A stretch of DNA of 58,300 bases from Clostridiales bacterium (GCA_018333995.1 JAGXSG010000009.1:1-58300), one strand, 5' to 3'; positions 9,711-21,929 are shown, counted from the stretch's first letter. The notes: generated by a model not told the origin, from the letters alone. Made by a program: numbers and translations.

Positions 9711-10901
9711 TCACTCGTACCGAAGCGCGTCGATCGGGTCGAGCCGAGACGCCTTGTACGCGGGGTACACACCAAAAAAGATCCCGACCGCCGCGGAGAA
9801 CGTGAACGCGAGCGCTACCGCCCACAAGGTGACCTCTGTTGGAACCCAGCGCGAGAGAACCGCCGCACCCGAAGCGCCAAGGGCAATGCCCACGATCCCT
9901 CCCACCACCGACAAAGACACGGCCTCGATGACAAACTGGCTCATGATGTCGTAGGTTCGCGCGCCCACCGCCTTGCGGATGCCTATCTCTCGCGTGCGCT
10001 CGCTCACGCTCACAAGCATGATGTTCATGATGCCGATACCACCTACGAGCAGCGATATCCCCGCGATGCCAGCCAACATGAATGTCAGCGTGCCGAGAAT
10101 CGCCTGAAACAACCCGAGTGTCTGATCTTGGGTGAAGACCGTGAACTCATCTCCGAATCCCGGGCGCAGGATCCGTTCAACCTGGCGTTGGACCTGGGGC
10201 ACCTCATCGGCGGACTCGGCTTTAACGACAATCGAAGAGATGTCGGTCGACCCAAAGATTCGCTGCGCGGTCGTGACTGGCATGTATATCTGGTTGTCCT
10301 GATCTCCCGTAAGCGAGCCTCCCTGCGCAACGACGTGTCCGATAACCGTGAACCGCTGCCCGTTGATCGAGACAGACCTGCCAAGGGGATCTTGATTGGG
10401 GAAGAGGGTCTCTCGGACGGTAGCTCCGATGACAACAACCCGAGAAGCCGCGGCCACCTCGCTGCGCCGATAGCCGCGGCCATCAGCGTAGTTCGCAGCG
10501 AAAACTGAATCGGAGTACTCATTTCCCGCCGCGATCATCGTCCGCATCGTGCGATTGCCCACCCGCAGCGCCGCCGGACCCTGTGCGATAGGCACGACGA
10601 TGTGGCGCACGTCGAGGCGTCGACGGACGAGATCCGCCTCGTCGAGAGTGAACTGCCGCCGAATCGAAGCGCCACCGCCAGGCCCCCCACCCTCCTCGAA
10701 GTTACCCGGGAACACAAAGATCAGGTTCGACCCCAGGCCCTCGATCGATCCTGCGATATCTTCCTGCACCCCGGTTCCGATCGCGACGAGGAGAATAACC
10801 GCCGCGACGCCGATAATGACGCCGAGCATGGTGAGCGTGCTTCGCACCTTGTTCGCGCCAAGGGCTCGCACCGCTACTCGAACGCTCTCCCAGAGATTCA
10901 C
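9711..10901 (-). CDS. MacB-like ABC transporter permease (FtsX family)
   Basis: 396 aa. Topology is MacB-like: an N-terminal membrane helix (TLTMLGVIIGVAAVILLVAIGTG, broken here by description) at about residues 20-42, a periplasmic/extracellular domain of about 220 residues (MacB_PCD), then three FtsX helices from about residue 275 to 385. It differs from E. coli MacB in that its ATPase is a separate protein. The ATG overlaps the stop of the upstream ATPase gene by 4 bases (10898-10901), showing translational coupling. With the adaptor it forms a three-gene export operon; substrate unknown (macrolide, peptide or lipid are possible). Confidence 0.88.
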   Translation of the reverse strand: MNLWESVRVAVRALGANKVRSTLTMLGVIIGVAAVILLVAIGTGVQEDIAGSIEGLGSNLIFVFPGNFEEGGGPGGGASIRRQFTLDEADLVRRRLDVRHIVVPIAQGPAALRVGNRTMRTMIAAGNEYSDSVFAANYADGRGYRRSEVAAASRVVVIGATVRETLFPNQDPLGRSVSINGQRFTVIGHVVAQGGSLTGDQDNQIYMPVTTAQRIFGSTDISSIVVKAESADEVPQVQRQVERILRPGFGDEFTVFTQDQTLGLFQAILGTLTFMLAGIAGISLLVGGIGIMNIMLVSVSERTREIGIRKAVGARTYDIMSQFVIEAVSLSVVGGIVGIALGASGAAVLSRWVPTEVTLWAVALAFTFSAAVGIFFGVYPAYKASRLDPIDALRYE

Positions 10902-11698
10902 GAGGCAGTTCTCTCGGCGAGGGCTGCTTCGCCGGCTCCGTCGACATGCGCGGTTGCGACGTGCCTTTGCTCAACCTCTTCGTCGGCGACAAGGAGTCCG
11001 TCTCGGAGACGTACGATCCTCTCAGCGTGGCGCGCCACGGTTTCGTCGTGCGTCACGAGGACCACTGTGATGCCCTGCTCGTTGAGCCCCTGAAGAATCC
11101 GCATGACCTCCACACCTGAAACCGAGTCGAGGTTGCCGGTGGGCTCGTCAGCAAGCACGATCGAGGGGTCGGTCACGAGAGCCCGGGCCACCGCTACTCG
11201 CTGCTGTTGTCCGCCGGAGAGCTGATTGGGCAGGTGGCCGATCCTATCACCGAGCCCGACCTTCTCCAGTGCGGCGCGCGCCCGAGTCACCCGTTCCGCC
11301 GCCGAAACGCCCGCATACACGAGCGGCAGCTCGACGTTGGCGAGCGCGGTCGTGCGCGCGAGTAAGTTGAACGATTGGAACACAAACCCTATCCGCCGAT
11401 TGCGCACTGCGGCAAGCTCGTTGGGGAGCATCTGGGAGACCTCTTCGCCCTCCACCATAACGGTGCCGGTCGACGGACGATCGAGGAGCCCGATGATGTG
11501 CATGAGCGTCGACTTTCCGGATCCCGAAGGCCCCATGATCGCCATCATCTGTCCCTGGCAGATCGAGAGGTCGACTCCTCGCAGCGCATGCACGTCTACT
11601 TCGCCGAGGTGATAGCGCTTGGTCACCCCTCGCGCCTCTAGCACCGTGTTGCGCTCGTCACAGTTCCTGACCTCAGCGGCTACGGACTCAGCATCCAT
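10898..11698 (-). CDS. ABC transporter ATP-binding protein (MacB/LolD type)
   Basis: 266 aa. It has Walker [10 protein letters not shown] near residue 57, the Q-loop FQSFNL, signature [15 protein letters not shown] near 162, Walker [13 protein letters not shown] near 183, and the switch His in LVTHDE. The sequence is typical of the LolD/MacB/FtsE branch. About 16 extra N-terminal residues precede the conserved domain, so a slightly later start is possible. It sits between the adaptor gene (10-base gap) and the permease gene (4-base overlap) and powers their export complex. Confidence 0.92.
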   Translation of the reverse strand: MDAESVAAEVRNCDERNTVLEARGVTKRYHLGEVDVHALRGVDLSICQGQMMAIMGPSGSGKSTLMHIIGLLDRPSTGTVMVEGEEVSQMLPNELAAVRNRRIGFVFQSFNLLARTTALANVELPLVYAGVSAAERVTRARAALEKVGLGDRIGHLPNQLSGGQQQRVAVARALVTDPSIVLADEPTGNLDSVSGVEVMRILQGLNEQGITVVLVTHDETVARHAERIVRLRDGLLVADEEVEQRHVATAHVDGAGEAALAERTAS

Positions 11699-11707
11699 CA
11701 GCCCACG

Positions 11708-13231
11708 CTACCTGACACTGACGCGCATACCGTCAGTAAGCTCATCAGCGCCGCCGAGCGCGACCCGCTCGCCTGCGACGACTCCGGACATGATCTCTAC
11801 GCTCGCCTCGGTCAGGGTTCCAACTTCCACACGCCGGCGCTCAAGCCGGTCTCCATCACCGAGCACGTATACGTATGATCCCTCGGCGTCTTCAAAAAGC
11901 GCCTCGATAGGCACGGTCACCACAGCCTGGATCCGCTCGATCTCTATCGTGGCGTCGCCCTTCATGCCGAGCAAAACAGCGTCCCCGCTCCCGTTGACAC
12001 GCAGGTACACAGGGAAAACCGTCCCGCCGGTCGCGGTGAGGGTAGCTGCGGGGCGAATCTCAGACACAGTCGTCTCAAACGAACGCTCTGGTAGCGCATC
12101 GAGGCGCACCGCTGCGTCCAAACCGATATCGACAAGAGCGATGTCGACCTCATCGACCTCCGCCACAAAGCGTACTGCGTCAAGCTGGACGACGGTGAAC
12201 GGGGCCGTCTGCGGCCCCACCACCGCACCTGACGCCGCCCTGGGCACCGCGCCATCGGAGGATGGAGCCCCCAGTGCGTTAAACAGCACCGTCCCATCGA
12301 TCGGGGCCCTGAGCTCGGCCTTCGCGCGGTTCTCCTCGGCGAGCGTGAGCGCGCGGCGCGCCTGCATCACGCCTGCGCGTGCAGCCGACCGCTCCGGGGA
12401 CAGGTCAAGGTGTTCGAGTTTCTCCTGCTGCGCCTTAGCGCTCAGGTATCCGGCGTGCGCCTGCTCGACCGCAGCGTCCGCGGCGCTCTGCTGCGCCGAG
12501 AGATCGGCAGTGCGCAACGCCTGTTCTGTCGCCTGCGCGCCAAGATACGCCGCCTCGGCCTGAGCCAGGGCTACTGCCGCGGCACTCAGGCTTGTCTCCG
12601 CCGAGGGCGAGGGCGCGGCATCGTACGCCGCCTTCAGCGCATCGTAGGATTTCGACGCCTGATCATACGCGGCTTTCGCCGCGCGAGTCGCGGCGGAGGC
12701 TGCGCTGACCTCGGAGTCTCCAGGCGCCTGCCCTCTCACGGAATCGGCGGCTTCCCGGGCGGACCGGTACGCCGCCCACGCCGCATCCGTCCCCTTACGA
12801 GCGGCCGCAAGCTCAGCGGCGCCAGGTGCCCGGTCATCAACAGCGGAAAGTCCCGCCTGCGTCTGCAAGAGCGCCGCTTCGGCCTGCGCTACAGCAAGAT
12901 CGAGCGGCCCGGTGTCGAGCACCGCGATCACACTCCCGGCGCGCACCGTTTGGCCATCCGCGACACGAACTTCGGCAAGCGTCCCGGCGACGGGGGGAAA
13001 CACGTCGCCTCGCGAGCCCGACTCCACCCGGCCCGGAGCGGTCACCGTCACCGTGAGATCCTCCACCATGGCTGTGGCAACATCTACCTCGGCGGCGGGC
13101 CTATTCGCCCCCACCGTCACCGCCGCGGCCACACCTCCGACTACTACAAGCGCAGCCACTAAACCGATCACCTTCGTCTTGGGCGACACTGGCATCCCTT
13201 CGCTCTGGGTGACGCGTCCTGCGCGCGACAC
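11708..13231 (-). CDS. MacA/HlyD-like efflux adaptor protein
   Basis: 507 aa. A single N-terminal helix (KVIGLVAALVVVGGVAAAV) is followed by a biotinyl-lipoyl half-motif (GRVESGSRGDVFPPVAGTL), a long Ala-rich coiled-coil hairpin of about 230 residues, the second lipoyl half (RAPIDGTVLF), and beta-barrel and membrane-proximal domains. Such proteins couple MacB-type transporters to export; in single-membrane bacteria they act at the outer face of the membrane. The GTG at 13231 gives the longest frame; the ATG at 13195 (MPVSPKTK) is a good alternative, and neither has a convincing ribosome site. First gene of the three-gene efflux operon. Confidence 0.85.
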   Translation of the reverse strand: MSRAGRVTQSEGMPVSPKTKVIGLVAALVVVGGVAAAVTVGANRPAAEVDVATAMVEDLTVTVTAPGRVESGSRGDVFPPVAGTLAEVRVADGQTVRAGSVIAVLDTGPLDLAVAQAEAALLQTQAGLSAVDDRAPGAAELAAARKGTDAAWAAYRSAREAADSVRGQAPGDSEVSAASAATRAAKAAYDQASKSYDALKAAYDAAPSPSAETSLSAAAVALAQAEAAYLGAQATEQALRTADLSAQQSAADAAVEQAHAGYLSAKAQQEKLEHLDLSPERSAARAGVMQARRALTLAEENRAKAELRAPIDGTVLFNALGAPSSDGAVPRAASGAVVGPQTAPFTVVQLDAVRFVAEVDEVDIALVDIGLDAAVRLDALPERSFETTVSEIRPAATLTATGGTVFPVYLRVNGSGDAVLLGMKGDATIEIERIQAVVTVPIEALFEDAEGSYVYVLGDGDRLERRRVEVGTLTEASVEIMSGVVAGERVALGGADELTDGMRVSVR

Positions 13232-13338
13232 TCCAAGGTATGTACCTCATCCAACAGCAGACCCTACGCCGAAACCCGGGTGTCGCCAAACAGCAAGCGC
13301 CCCCGATCACGCTCTATCCCGGTCGCTTCTCACGCGCT

Positions 13339-14019
13339 CTAGACGCCTTCCGGCTTATCGAATCCGAGCAGCGCCGGTAGCTCACAAATCGACTCGATCG
13401 CATGATCCGGACCGGCGGCGATGAGGGTCTTGGCCGGAAACGCTCCCCACAGTGCGGCAACTGAAACCGCCCCGCCCGCCTGGGCCGCCGCGATGTCGTG
13501 AGGACTGTCACCTACGTACACGGTGTGAGCAAGCTCCACGCCGAGTAACGCCGCGGCGTGCGCGAGCGGATACGGATCGGGCTTGTGAACGCTCACGTCA
13601 TCGGCGGTGACAACCGCGCGGAAGTACCGCCGGATGCCAAACCGCTCAAGACCGCGATGCGCCATCGGAGAACCCTTCGAGGTGACCACTCCCATGGGAA
13701 CCCCTAGCTCAGCAAACCGATCAAGTACCGCGTTCGTGCCGGAGAACACCCGTGCCAGCTCATCGTGGTGAGCGGCGTTGTGCGCACGATAGACCTCGAG
13801 GAGCTCCTCGGCGTGCCCAGGCGCGATCTCTCTGAGCTGCCGGGCAAGCGGCATCCCCATATCACGCAGGAGAAACTCGTCGGGTAGCGTCTCGCCGAGC
13901 ACCACAAGCGTCGCATGCCTAAACGAAGTCAAGATGAGATCAAGCGTGTCGAGCAAGGTGCCATCAAGGTCGAAGAGAACAGCCTCCACGACCCGTGAGC
14001 CCACCTTGCCCTCCATCAC
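13339..14019 (-). CDS. HAD-superfamily phosphatase (PpaX/Gph-like)
   Basis: 226 aa. Motif I is [11 protein letters not shown] (nucleophile and acid Asp), motif II VVTSKGS, motif III KPDPYPL with its Lys, and motif [11 protein letters not shown]. The cap is the alpha-helical C1 type found in pyrophosphatase PpaX and phosphoglycolate phosphatase. The substrate cannot be told from sequence. GTG at 14019 or ATG at 14016 may be the start; both overlap the end of gyrA, so the gene is translationally coupled to gyrA. Confidence 0.82.
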   Translation of the reverse strand: MMEGKVGSRVVEAVLFDLDGTLLDTLDLILTSFRHATLVVLGETLPDEFLLRDMGMPLARQLREIAPGHAEELLEVYRAHNAAHHDELARVFSGTNAVLDRFAELGVPMGVVTSKGSPMAHRGLERFGIRRYFRAVVTADDVSVHKPDPYPLAHAAALLGVELAHTVYVGDSPHDIAAAQAGGAVSVAALWGAFPAKTLIAAGPDHAIESICELPALLGFDKPEGV

Positions 14020-16622
14020 TCCCGTTCCTCGAGATCCTCAAACTCCTCGCTGGCGAGCGCCTCGGCCTCGGCCTCCCGGTCGACGGTGCTCATCGGCCTG
14101 GGCGCGGACCCTGGTTCGCCCACACCATGTGAAGCCGCGTGCTCGTCAAGGAGCGTGCCCTGTCCTTCAGCCACCCCGCGAACCGTCCTCATCTGACCCG
14201 CCGACACTCGAGCGATCGCCCGAACCTTGTCGTTCTCCGAAACGTTCATCACTTTGACGCCCTGTGTCGAACGACCGAGTCGTGAGATATCCCGCGCGCG
14301 AACCCTAATTACCACGCCTTCCTCGGAGATCAACATCAGTTCGTGCTCGGGCTGAACGATCTTCATCCCGGCGAGCGGCCCCTTCTTCGCAGTGACCTGG
14401 ATCGTCTTAACCCCCATGCCTCCGCGCTTCTGGATCGGGTACTCGCCTGCTGGCGTACGCTTGCCGTACCCCCGCTCGGTCACGACAAAAAGCTCGCTCG
14501 TCTCCGGAGCGATTTCCATACCGAGAACCGCGTCGTCGCCCTTGATTGCCATACCCTTCACGCCGGTCGTGTCCCTGCCCATCGGGCGGGCGTCAGCCTC
14601 GTCCCACATGATCGCCTTGCCCGAGGTCGACACCATGATGACGCGCTGCCCCTGCCCCACGCGGCGGACCGAGATCAGCTCATCGCCGTCTCGCAGATTG
14701 ATGGCGATGATCCCGTCTCGGCGTGACCGGTCATACGCCGACATCGCTGTTTTCTTACACATCCCCTTCTTGGTGGCGAACAGCAGGTAGTCCTCGGCGT
14801 CAAATCCCCTGGTGTTGATGACGGCCGCGATGCGCTCGTCGGTGGCAAACGGCAGAAGGTTTACGATCGCCGTGCCTCGCGCATGCCGGGAACCGACCGG
14901 GAGTTCGTGCACCTTGAGTCGGTACACCTTGCCCGCCGAGGAGAAAAAGAGCACGTAATCGTGGGTCGAGCTGATGAAGAGATGCTCGACGAAATCGTGC
15001 TCGCGCAGATTCACGCCGGCGACCCCTTTGCCGCCGCGCTTCTGCTGACGATACGTCGCTACCGGCAGCCGTTTGACGTAGCCGGCCTTCGTAATCGTGA
15101 CCACCATGTCTTCCTCGGCGATGAGATCTTCCACGTCGAGATCGTGGGCGACTCCAGTTATCTCGGTTCGCCGGGCATCAGCGAACTTCGCCCGCACCTC
15201 CCCCATCTCGTCCTTGATGATCTGCAGCACGAGCGAAACGTCTCCGAGGACTTTTTGGTGCCAGGCGATCTTCTCTCGCAACTCGGCCAGCTCGCCGTCG
15301 ATCTTGCCCCGCTCGAGGCCGGTCAGGCGACGCAAGCGCATCTCGAGAATCGCGTCGGCTTGCGTTTCTGATAACGAAAAGCGCCCAATGAGCCGCTGCC
15401 TAGCCTCAGCGTCGTCCGCCGAGGAGCGAATAATCTTGATGACCTCGTCGATATTGTCGAGAGCGATGACGTAGCCCTCGAGGATGTGCGCCCGTTCCTC
15501 GGCTTTGCGCAGCTCAAAACGAGTCCGCCTCGTGATGACTTCTTTTTGAAACTCGATGTAGTGCGAGAGGATCTCCCGCAGCGTGAGTGTTCTAGGAACG
15601 CCATCGACGAGGGCAAGCATGTTCATCCCGAAACTCGTCTGCAGCGGTGTGTGTTTGTAGAGCTTGTTGAGCACCACCTGGGGCACACAAGCTTGCTTGA
15701 GCTCGATCACGACGCGCATCCCCTTGCGGTCGGATTCGTCTCGCAAGTCTGATATCTCGGTCAGCTTCTTCTCCCGGACAAGATCGGCGATCTTTGTCAC
15801 GAGTTTCGCTTTGTTAACGGCGTAGGGTATCTCGGTGATGATGATGCGGGTGCGCCCGGTCGAGGTCTGCTCGATGTGCGCTTTGCCTCTCACCTTGATC
15901 GACCCTCGGCCTGTCGAGTACGCGTCAAGCATGCCGTCGGTGCCCATAATGAGACCGCCGGTCGGGAAGTCCGGACCCGGCAATACCGCCATCAGCTGCT
16001 CAATAGTCGCCTCAGGGTTGTCGATGAGCAGGTTGGCAGCATCGATGACTTCACCCAAATTGTGCGGCGGAATGTTGGTCGCCATACCTACGGCAATGCC
16101 CGCGCTACCGTTTACCAGCAGATTTGGGAATCTGCTTGGAAGCACCTTGGGCTCGGAGAGCGACTCGTCGTAGTTGGGACCAAAGTCCACGGTCTCCTTG
16201 TCGAGATCACGCAGCAACTCCATCGATATCTTCTGCAGCCGCGCCTCCGTGTAACGCATCGCCGCCGCAGAGTCACCATCAACGGAGCCAAAGTTGCCGT
16301 GCCCGTCGACGAGAGGCGCGCGCATCGCGAACGTCTGCGCCATTCGTACCATCGTGTCGTAGACGGCAGCGTCCCCGTGCGGGTGGTACTTGCCGATGAC
16401 CTCACCGACCGTCCACGCCGACTTCTTGTACGCCCGCCCTGGAGTGAGGCCCGACTCGCTCATCGCGAAAAGAATTCGCCTGTGCACGGGCTTCAGGCCA
16501 TCGCGGACATCTGGCAGCGCGCGCGAAACGATGACGCTCATCGAGTACTCGAGGAAGCTGTCTCGCAGCTCTTTTTGGATCTCTATCGGCAGTACTGTGC
16601 TTTCCGCTATCTCATCCGACAC
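14016..16622 (-). CDS. gyrA: DNA gyrase subunit A
   Basis: 868 aa, normal length. The breakage-reunion domain opens with [20 protein letters not shown]; the catalytic Tyr is Y124 in AMRYTEARL; the GyrA box QKRGGKGV lies at the start of the C-terminal beta-pinwheel; the tail is acidic ([10 protein letters not shown]). In the quinolone-determining stretch [11 protein letters not shown], Ala85 stands where E. coli has Ser83, while Asp89 matches Asp87. Gyrase introduces negative supercoils with GyrB. The gene follows a small membrane-protein gene with no gap and is coupled to the HAD gene behind it. Confidence 0.98.
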   Translation of the reverse strand: MSDEIAESTVLPIEIQKELRDSFLEYSMSVIVSRALPDVRDGLKPVHRRILFAMSESGLTPGRAYKKSAWTVGEVIGKYHPHGDAAVYDTMVRMAQTFAMRAPLVDGHGNFGSVDGDSAAAMRYTEARLQKISMELLRDLDKETVDFGPNYDESLSEPKVLPSRFPNLLVNGSAGIAVGMATNIPPHNLGEVIDAANLLIDNPEATIEQLMAVLPGPDFPTGGLIMGTDGMLDAYSTGRGSIKVRGKAHIEQTSTGRTRIIITEIPYAVNKAKLVTKIADLVREKKLTEISDLRDESDRKGMRVVIELKQACVPQVVLNKLYKHTPLQTSFGMNMLALVDGVPRTLTLREILSHYIEFQKEVITRRTRFELRKAEERAHILEGYVIALDNIDEVIKIIRSSADDAEARQRLIGRFSLSETQADAILEMRLRRLTGLERGKIDGELAELREKIAWHQKVLGDVSLVLQIIKDEMGEVRAKFADARRTEITGVAHDLDVEDLIAEEDMVVTITKAGYVKRLPVATYRQQKRGGKGVAGVNLREHDFVEHLFISSTHDYVLFFSSAGKVYRLKVHELPVGSRHARGTAIVNLLPFATDERIAAVINTRGFDAEDYLLFATKKGMCKKTAMSAYDRSRRDGIIAINLRDGDELISVRRVGQGQRVIMVSTSGKAIMWDEADARPMGRDTTGVKGMAIKGDDAVLGMEIAPETSELFVVTERGYGKRTPAGEYPIQKRGGMGVKTIQVTAKKGPLAGMKIVQPEHELMLISEEGVVIRVRARDISRLGRSTQGVKVMNVSENDKVRAIARVSAGQMRTVRGVAEGQGTLLDEHAASHGVGEPGSAPRPMSTVDREAEAEALASEEFEDLEERE

Positions 16623-17132
16623 CTAAAGCACTCCTTGATTTCGAAGACTACGGCCGCCAAGCCACACTCCGAGCGCGACGAGCCCGATGCCCATCAAGCT
16701 CACGATCCCTGAACCCATCCACCCCGCCGGTCCAGCTCTGAGCGTCGCGGCAAGTGCAACTGACGCCCACACGATGAACACAAGGCCGAGCACTACCAGA
16801 AACGCCCCTGCCATAACGCCAGCTTTCCAAGCTCCGGCAACCGTTTTCGGTTCTTCGTCCTTCAGCCGGGAGAGCATCTCTTCGATCGCGGGATCCTCCA
16901 GACGCTCAGACACCTCGCCGCTAGGCTGAGCGGCACCGCTCGTCCGCTCTGGCGTGCTGTCGCCTTCGCCTCCGGCTTGTCTTTCCTGGTCGACGTCTGC
17001 CGTCTTCCCCAGGCGCTCGGCCCGTTGTGCCCCGAGCCGCTCGAACGCCTCCTTCTCCCAAGGCGGCGGTTCGAAGGCGCGCGATTCTCGCCGCCTCGGC
17101 GGGTCGAACCGGGTGTCTTTGGGGTCGCCCAT
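16623..17132 (-). CDS. Small membrane protein of unknown function between gyrB and gyrA
   Basis: 169 aa; I recognise no family. The first 95 residues are charged and disordered-looking (RRRESRAF, EAFERLGAQRAERL, then many Gly/Glu/Ser). Two transmembrane helices follow, about residues 108-130 and 138-160, with a short loop and a basic tail. Its stop abuts the gyrA start region (1 base before it) and its ATG lies 5 bases after the gyrB stop, so it belongs to the gyrase operon. Codon use and GC match the neighbours. The frame has no better-supported overlap on the other strand. Confidence 0.7.
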   Translation of the reverse strand: MGDPKDTRFDPPRRRESRAFEPPPWEKEAFERLGAQRAERLGKTADVDQERQAGGEGDSTPERTSGAAQPSGEVSERLEDPAIEEMLSRLKDEEPKTVAGAWKAGVMAGAFLVVLGLVFIVWASVALAATLRAGPAGWMGSGIVSLMGIGLVALGVWLGGRSLRNQGVL

Positions 17133-17137
17133 TCACG

Positions 17138-19045
<1,908 letters not shown>

Positions 19046-19091
19046 TCAAGCTCCTTCTTGATCACTGCGGCCACCGTAAGACGTGGAGGAC

Positions 19092-19112
19092 ACCACCATA
19101 TCTTGTGGTGCC
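19092..19112 (-). promoter_or_regulatory. Hairpin in the gyrB leader
   Basis: CACCAC and GTGGTG pair around a short loop in the 89-base gap between dciA and gyrB. It may be a weak terminator after dciA or a leader structure of gyrB; no T-run follows on the minus strand. TAGAAT just upstream (minus strand, near 19118-19124) could be a -10 box for gyrB. Confidence 0.25.
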
Positions 19113-19134
19113 GCTCATAATTCTAACACAATTA

Positions 19135-19704
19135 CTAGGGTAACAGCCCCGTCGTTGGGTCTGTGAGTTCACCATCTGCCCCTGGGCCCTCGGTAGCGGC
19201 CCTCCGAGCCTTTTTCCATTCCATGTCACTCTTCGTAGCACTGATCGCGGCTGAGCGAAGCGTTTCGCTCTTGATTATCGCCGCAGAACCTTCAATCGCC
19301 TCGGCGTCCTCGAGATCCAAAGGCTTCCTATCGACTCGCCGAGTCGCACTGCGCCCGCCCTTCTGGCTGCGTTGTGTCGCACCCGATGCTCCGTCCCGGT
19401 CTGGCCCCCCCACAGTAAACCGCACCCGGTGCACTATGGGATCCCCAAGCGCTGAATTCAACCGTATTCTCAGTTCCTCTGAAAGCGCGCCGAGCTGCGT
19501 CGCCCAGGCGTGGGAATCCACGGAAACCGAGAGTTCTCCGTCGCGAAATGAAACCCTTCCCGTGCGAGACGCTATCTCTTCGCCCGCCACCTGTTCCCAC
19601 GCGTCCGCTATCTGGATCGCCTTTACGGCACGTCCGTAACCGAGGGGTTTCGCGATCCTTGCCAACACCTCACCGAGGCGCTCTGGCCCCCCGCCCCTAC
19701 CCAT
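19135..19704 (-). CDS. dciA: DUF721 / DciA-family replicative helicase loader
   Basis: 189 aa. The conserved DUF721 core is residues about 8-85: ERLGEVLARIAKPLGYGRA, then ADAWEQVAGEEIASRTGRV, then DSHAWATQLGALSEELRIRLN. DciA proteins load or activate the DnaB helicase at oriC in bacteria without DnaC/DnaI. The remaining 100 residues are low-complexity and charged. It overlaps recF by 8 bases and lies in the usual actinobacterial position between recF and gyrB. Family is clear; the loader role is by homology. Confidence 0.85.
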   Translation of the reverse strand: MGRGGGPERLGEVLARIAKPLGYGRAVKAIQIADAWEQVAGEEIASRTGRVSFRDGELSVSVDSHAWATQLGALSEELRIRLNSALGDPIVHRVRFTVGGPDRDGASGATQRSQKGGRSATRRVDRKPLDLEDAEAIEGSAAIIKSETLRSAAISATKSDMEWKKARRAATEGPGADGELTDPTTGLLP

Positions 19705-20818
19705 CAGAAACCACGTTCACCACGAGCGCCTCACTGATCTCGGCTCGCTCAAAGTACGACAGATTGGTCGTGGTCATAATTGTCTGAGGCCCTTCACTGA
19801 TGAAGCGTAACAACGCCGACCTGCGCCGCTCATCAAGCTCCGACATCACATCATCGAGAAGCAGTACCGGATCAACACCCGCGATCCTTCGCAAGGTTGA
19901 TACCTCCGCCATCTTCCACGCAAGGGCGACCGTCCTCTGTTGCCCCTGAGAAGAGAAGAAGCGAGCGGGCATTCCTTTGATCTCAAAGATCAGGTCATCC
20001 CTATGGGGCCCCACGAGGGTCATCCCGCGCCTCTTTTCGGCGGCGCTGTGCTTTATGAGGGCTTTTCTCATACTTTCTTTGACGTCCTCACGCTCCATCG
20101 CGGCGAACTCCTCGGCTCGCCCTCTCTCTTGAAGAAACGAGCACTCCACGTACATGGTCAGAGACTCTTCCTCGGCCAACTCGCTATATGCCGGAAACAG
20201 GCTCTCCCCCACGCGGGCAGTCAGTCTCATCCGATGCTGGAAGAACGCTGCACCCGCTTCAACAAGGTGAGCGTCCCACACGTATATCTCCTCCGGCGAA
20301 CAACCGTTTTTTAGTAATGCATTTCTGTGGCGCACCGTTCTTGCATACTCGCTCCGTAACGCTGCGTACGCTCCTGACATTTGACTCCCGAGTGTGTCGA
20401 GCGCAACCCTGCGCGCCTCGGGGTTACCTTTTGCCAACTGTAAATCGTCGGGGACAAATGTAACCGTGGGTACACGTCCCGAGATATCTGCGATCCTCTT
20501 AGAGGGTGCTCTATTGATCCGGTGTTCTCTCTTGCCTGAGCTGCTCACTTCCAATCCGAGCTCTACCGCCACACCTCCCCTGCTCCCGTCCAAATGGACA
20601 GAAGCCGCGCTTCTCCCCGCCCTGACCACATCACTCCACGTGAGTGATCGAAAAGATGTTCCGCTGGTTACCAGAGTGATCGCCTCAAGAACGTTTGTCT
20701 TCCCGGCGGCGTTGGGACCCACAAGAATCGTGAGCCCATCACTCGGCAGAATTGAAGTCGCCGCATGATTCCTGAAATCGTGCAGCTTTATCGAGTGGAT
20801 ATTTGTTCGCAGAGTCAC
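19697..20818 (-). CDS. recF: DNA replication and repair protein RecF
   Basis: 373 aa. SMC-like ATPase with Walker A GPNAAGKT near residue 34, RecF signature around FFSSQGQQRTVALAWKMAE, and Walker B DPVLLLDDVMSELDERRR. RecF with RecO and RecR loads RecA at single-strand gaps. GTG start, 4 bases after the dnaN stop; its end overlaps dciA by 8 bases, so dnaN-recF-dciA is one operon. Confidence 0.96.
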   Translation of the reverse strand: MTLRTNIHSIKLHDFRNHAATSILPSDGLTILVGPNAAGKTNVLEAITLVTSGTSFRSLTWSDVVRAGRSAASVHLDGSRGGVAVELGLEVSSSGKREHRINRAPSKRIADISGRVPTVTFVPDDLQLAKGNPEARRVALDTLGSQMSGAYAALRSEYARTVRHRNALLKNGCSPEEIYVWDAHLVEAGAAFFQHRMRLTARVGESLFPAYSELAEEESLTMYVECSFLQERGRAEEFAAMEREDVKESMRKALIKHSAAEKRRGMTLVGPHRDDLIFEIKGMPARFFSSQGQQRTVALAWKMAEVSTLRRIAGVDPVLLLDDVMSELDERRRSALLRFISEGPQTIMTTTNLSYFERAEISEALVVNVVSDG

Positions 20819-20822
20819 GCAG

Positions 20823-21929
20823 TTAACTCAAGCGCACTGGCATAAGCAAGTAGAGAAATCCGCTGTCTTGCGGGCTAGTGATAACTCCCGGCTTCAACGG
20901 ACTGACAATACTGATCGAAACGGTATCGCCTTCCGCTGAGAGAAGACCATCGATCAAAAACGAGTGATTGAATGCTATCTCGACGTCAGCTCCTCGAACT
21001 TCTGCCATAAGATCCTCTGATGCGTCTCCCACATCATGTGTTTTTGCGGAAAGGGAGAGTGTCTGATCTTCGGCTCTCACACTGAGGCGGAGAGGAGCGT
21101 TATGTTGGGCAAGAAGGGAGACCCTCTTGACCGCCGAGATCATCTCTTCTCGAGAAACGACCACTGTGGTCTCTTCATCTTTTGGTATCAGTTGGCGATA
21201 GTTTGGGAACGTCCCTTCGATCCTCCTCGTGACGAACGTTGTTTCTCTGAAGCGGATCACTATCTGATTATCGGTGACGCTGATGGACACCGAATCCTTC
21301 TCATCCATCGACCTGACAACCTCGTCGAGCGTTCTCGCGGGTACAACCACCTCTACATTTTGTGTATTTGGCTGCTCAAGAACACTCTCTTTTACCGCTA
21401 AGCGATATGAGTCGGTTGCCACGGTCTTAAGTATTGGGCCGTCTATCGCCAAAAGGATCCCAGTTAAAATAGGCCGTGTTTCGTCCCTGCTTGTCGCCTT
21501 GATCACATGATGCACAGCGTCTTTAACGCTTGTAGCCGGCAGTGAGAAAGACTCTTTTTCATCTACTTCCGGGAACCGGGGAAAGTCATCTGCTGGCAGA
21601 ACCCGTAAGGTGAATGACGACTGAAGGCAAGAAACTATAGCCACCTCTCCTTCCACTGCGATAGTAACCGCAGCTTCAGGAAGAGATCGGATGATGTCTG
21701 TCAGTAGTTTTCCTGGGAGCACCGCACTCCCGGGTCTTTCGATTCCCGCCATAGGGATAGTGTGCCGCACTGAGACTTCTAAATCCGTTGCTTGCAGCAC
21801 TACCCCTCCCGAAGAGGAGGAAGAGATAAGGAAACCTGAGAGGATAGGTAAGGTTGATCGGGAAGATACCGCACGCCCCGCAATAGCCAGAGCGTTCACT
21901 AGTTCACCTCGGGCTACCGAGAATCTCAT
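20823..21929 (-). CDS. dnaN: DNA polymerase III beta subunit (sliding clamp)
   Basis: 368 aa, standard three-domain clamp length. N-terminal MRFSVARGELVNAL, central DNA-facing loops, and the C-terminal end LYLLMPVRLS characteristic of the family. It encircles DNA and tethers polymerase III. The ATG is preceded by a 232-base gap after dnaA that holds DnaA-box-like sites. Its GC looks slightly lower than in the flanking operons, as is often seen near oriC. Confidence 0.97.
   Translation of the reverse strand: MRFSVARGELVNALAIAGRAVSSRSTLPILSGFLISSSSSGGVVLQATDLEVSVRHTIPMAGIERPGSAVLPGKLLTDIIRSLPEAAVTIAVEGEVAIVSCLQSSFTLRVLPADDFPRFPEVDEKESFSLPATSVKDAVHHVIKATSRDETRPILTGILLAIDGPILKTVATDSYRLAVKESVLEQPNTQNVEVVVPARTLDEVVRSMDEKDSVSISVTDNQIVIRFRETTFVTRRIEGTFPNYRQLIPKDEETTVVVSREEMISAVKRVSLLAQHNAPLRLSVRAEDQTLSLSAKTHDVGDASEDLMAEVRGADVEIAFNHSFLIDGLLSAEGDTVSISIVSPLKPGVITSPQDSGFLYLLMPVRLS

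Noticed and set aside
12410-13162. Long plus-strand open frame opposite the adaptor gene
   Set aside because: Arises from the Ala-rich, GC-rich codons of the real minus-strand gene; no start signals or domain.
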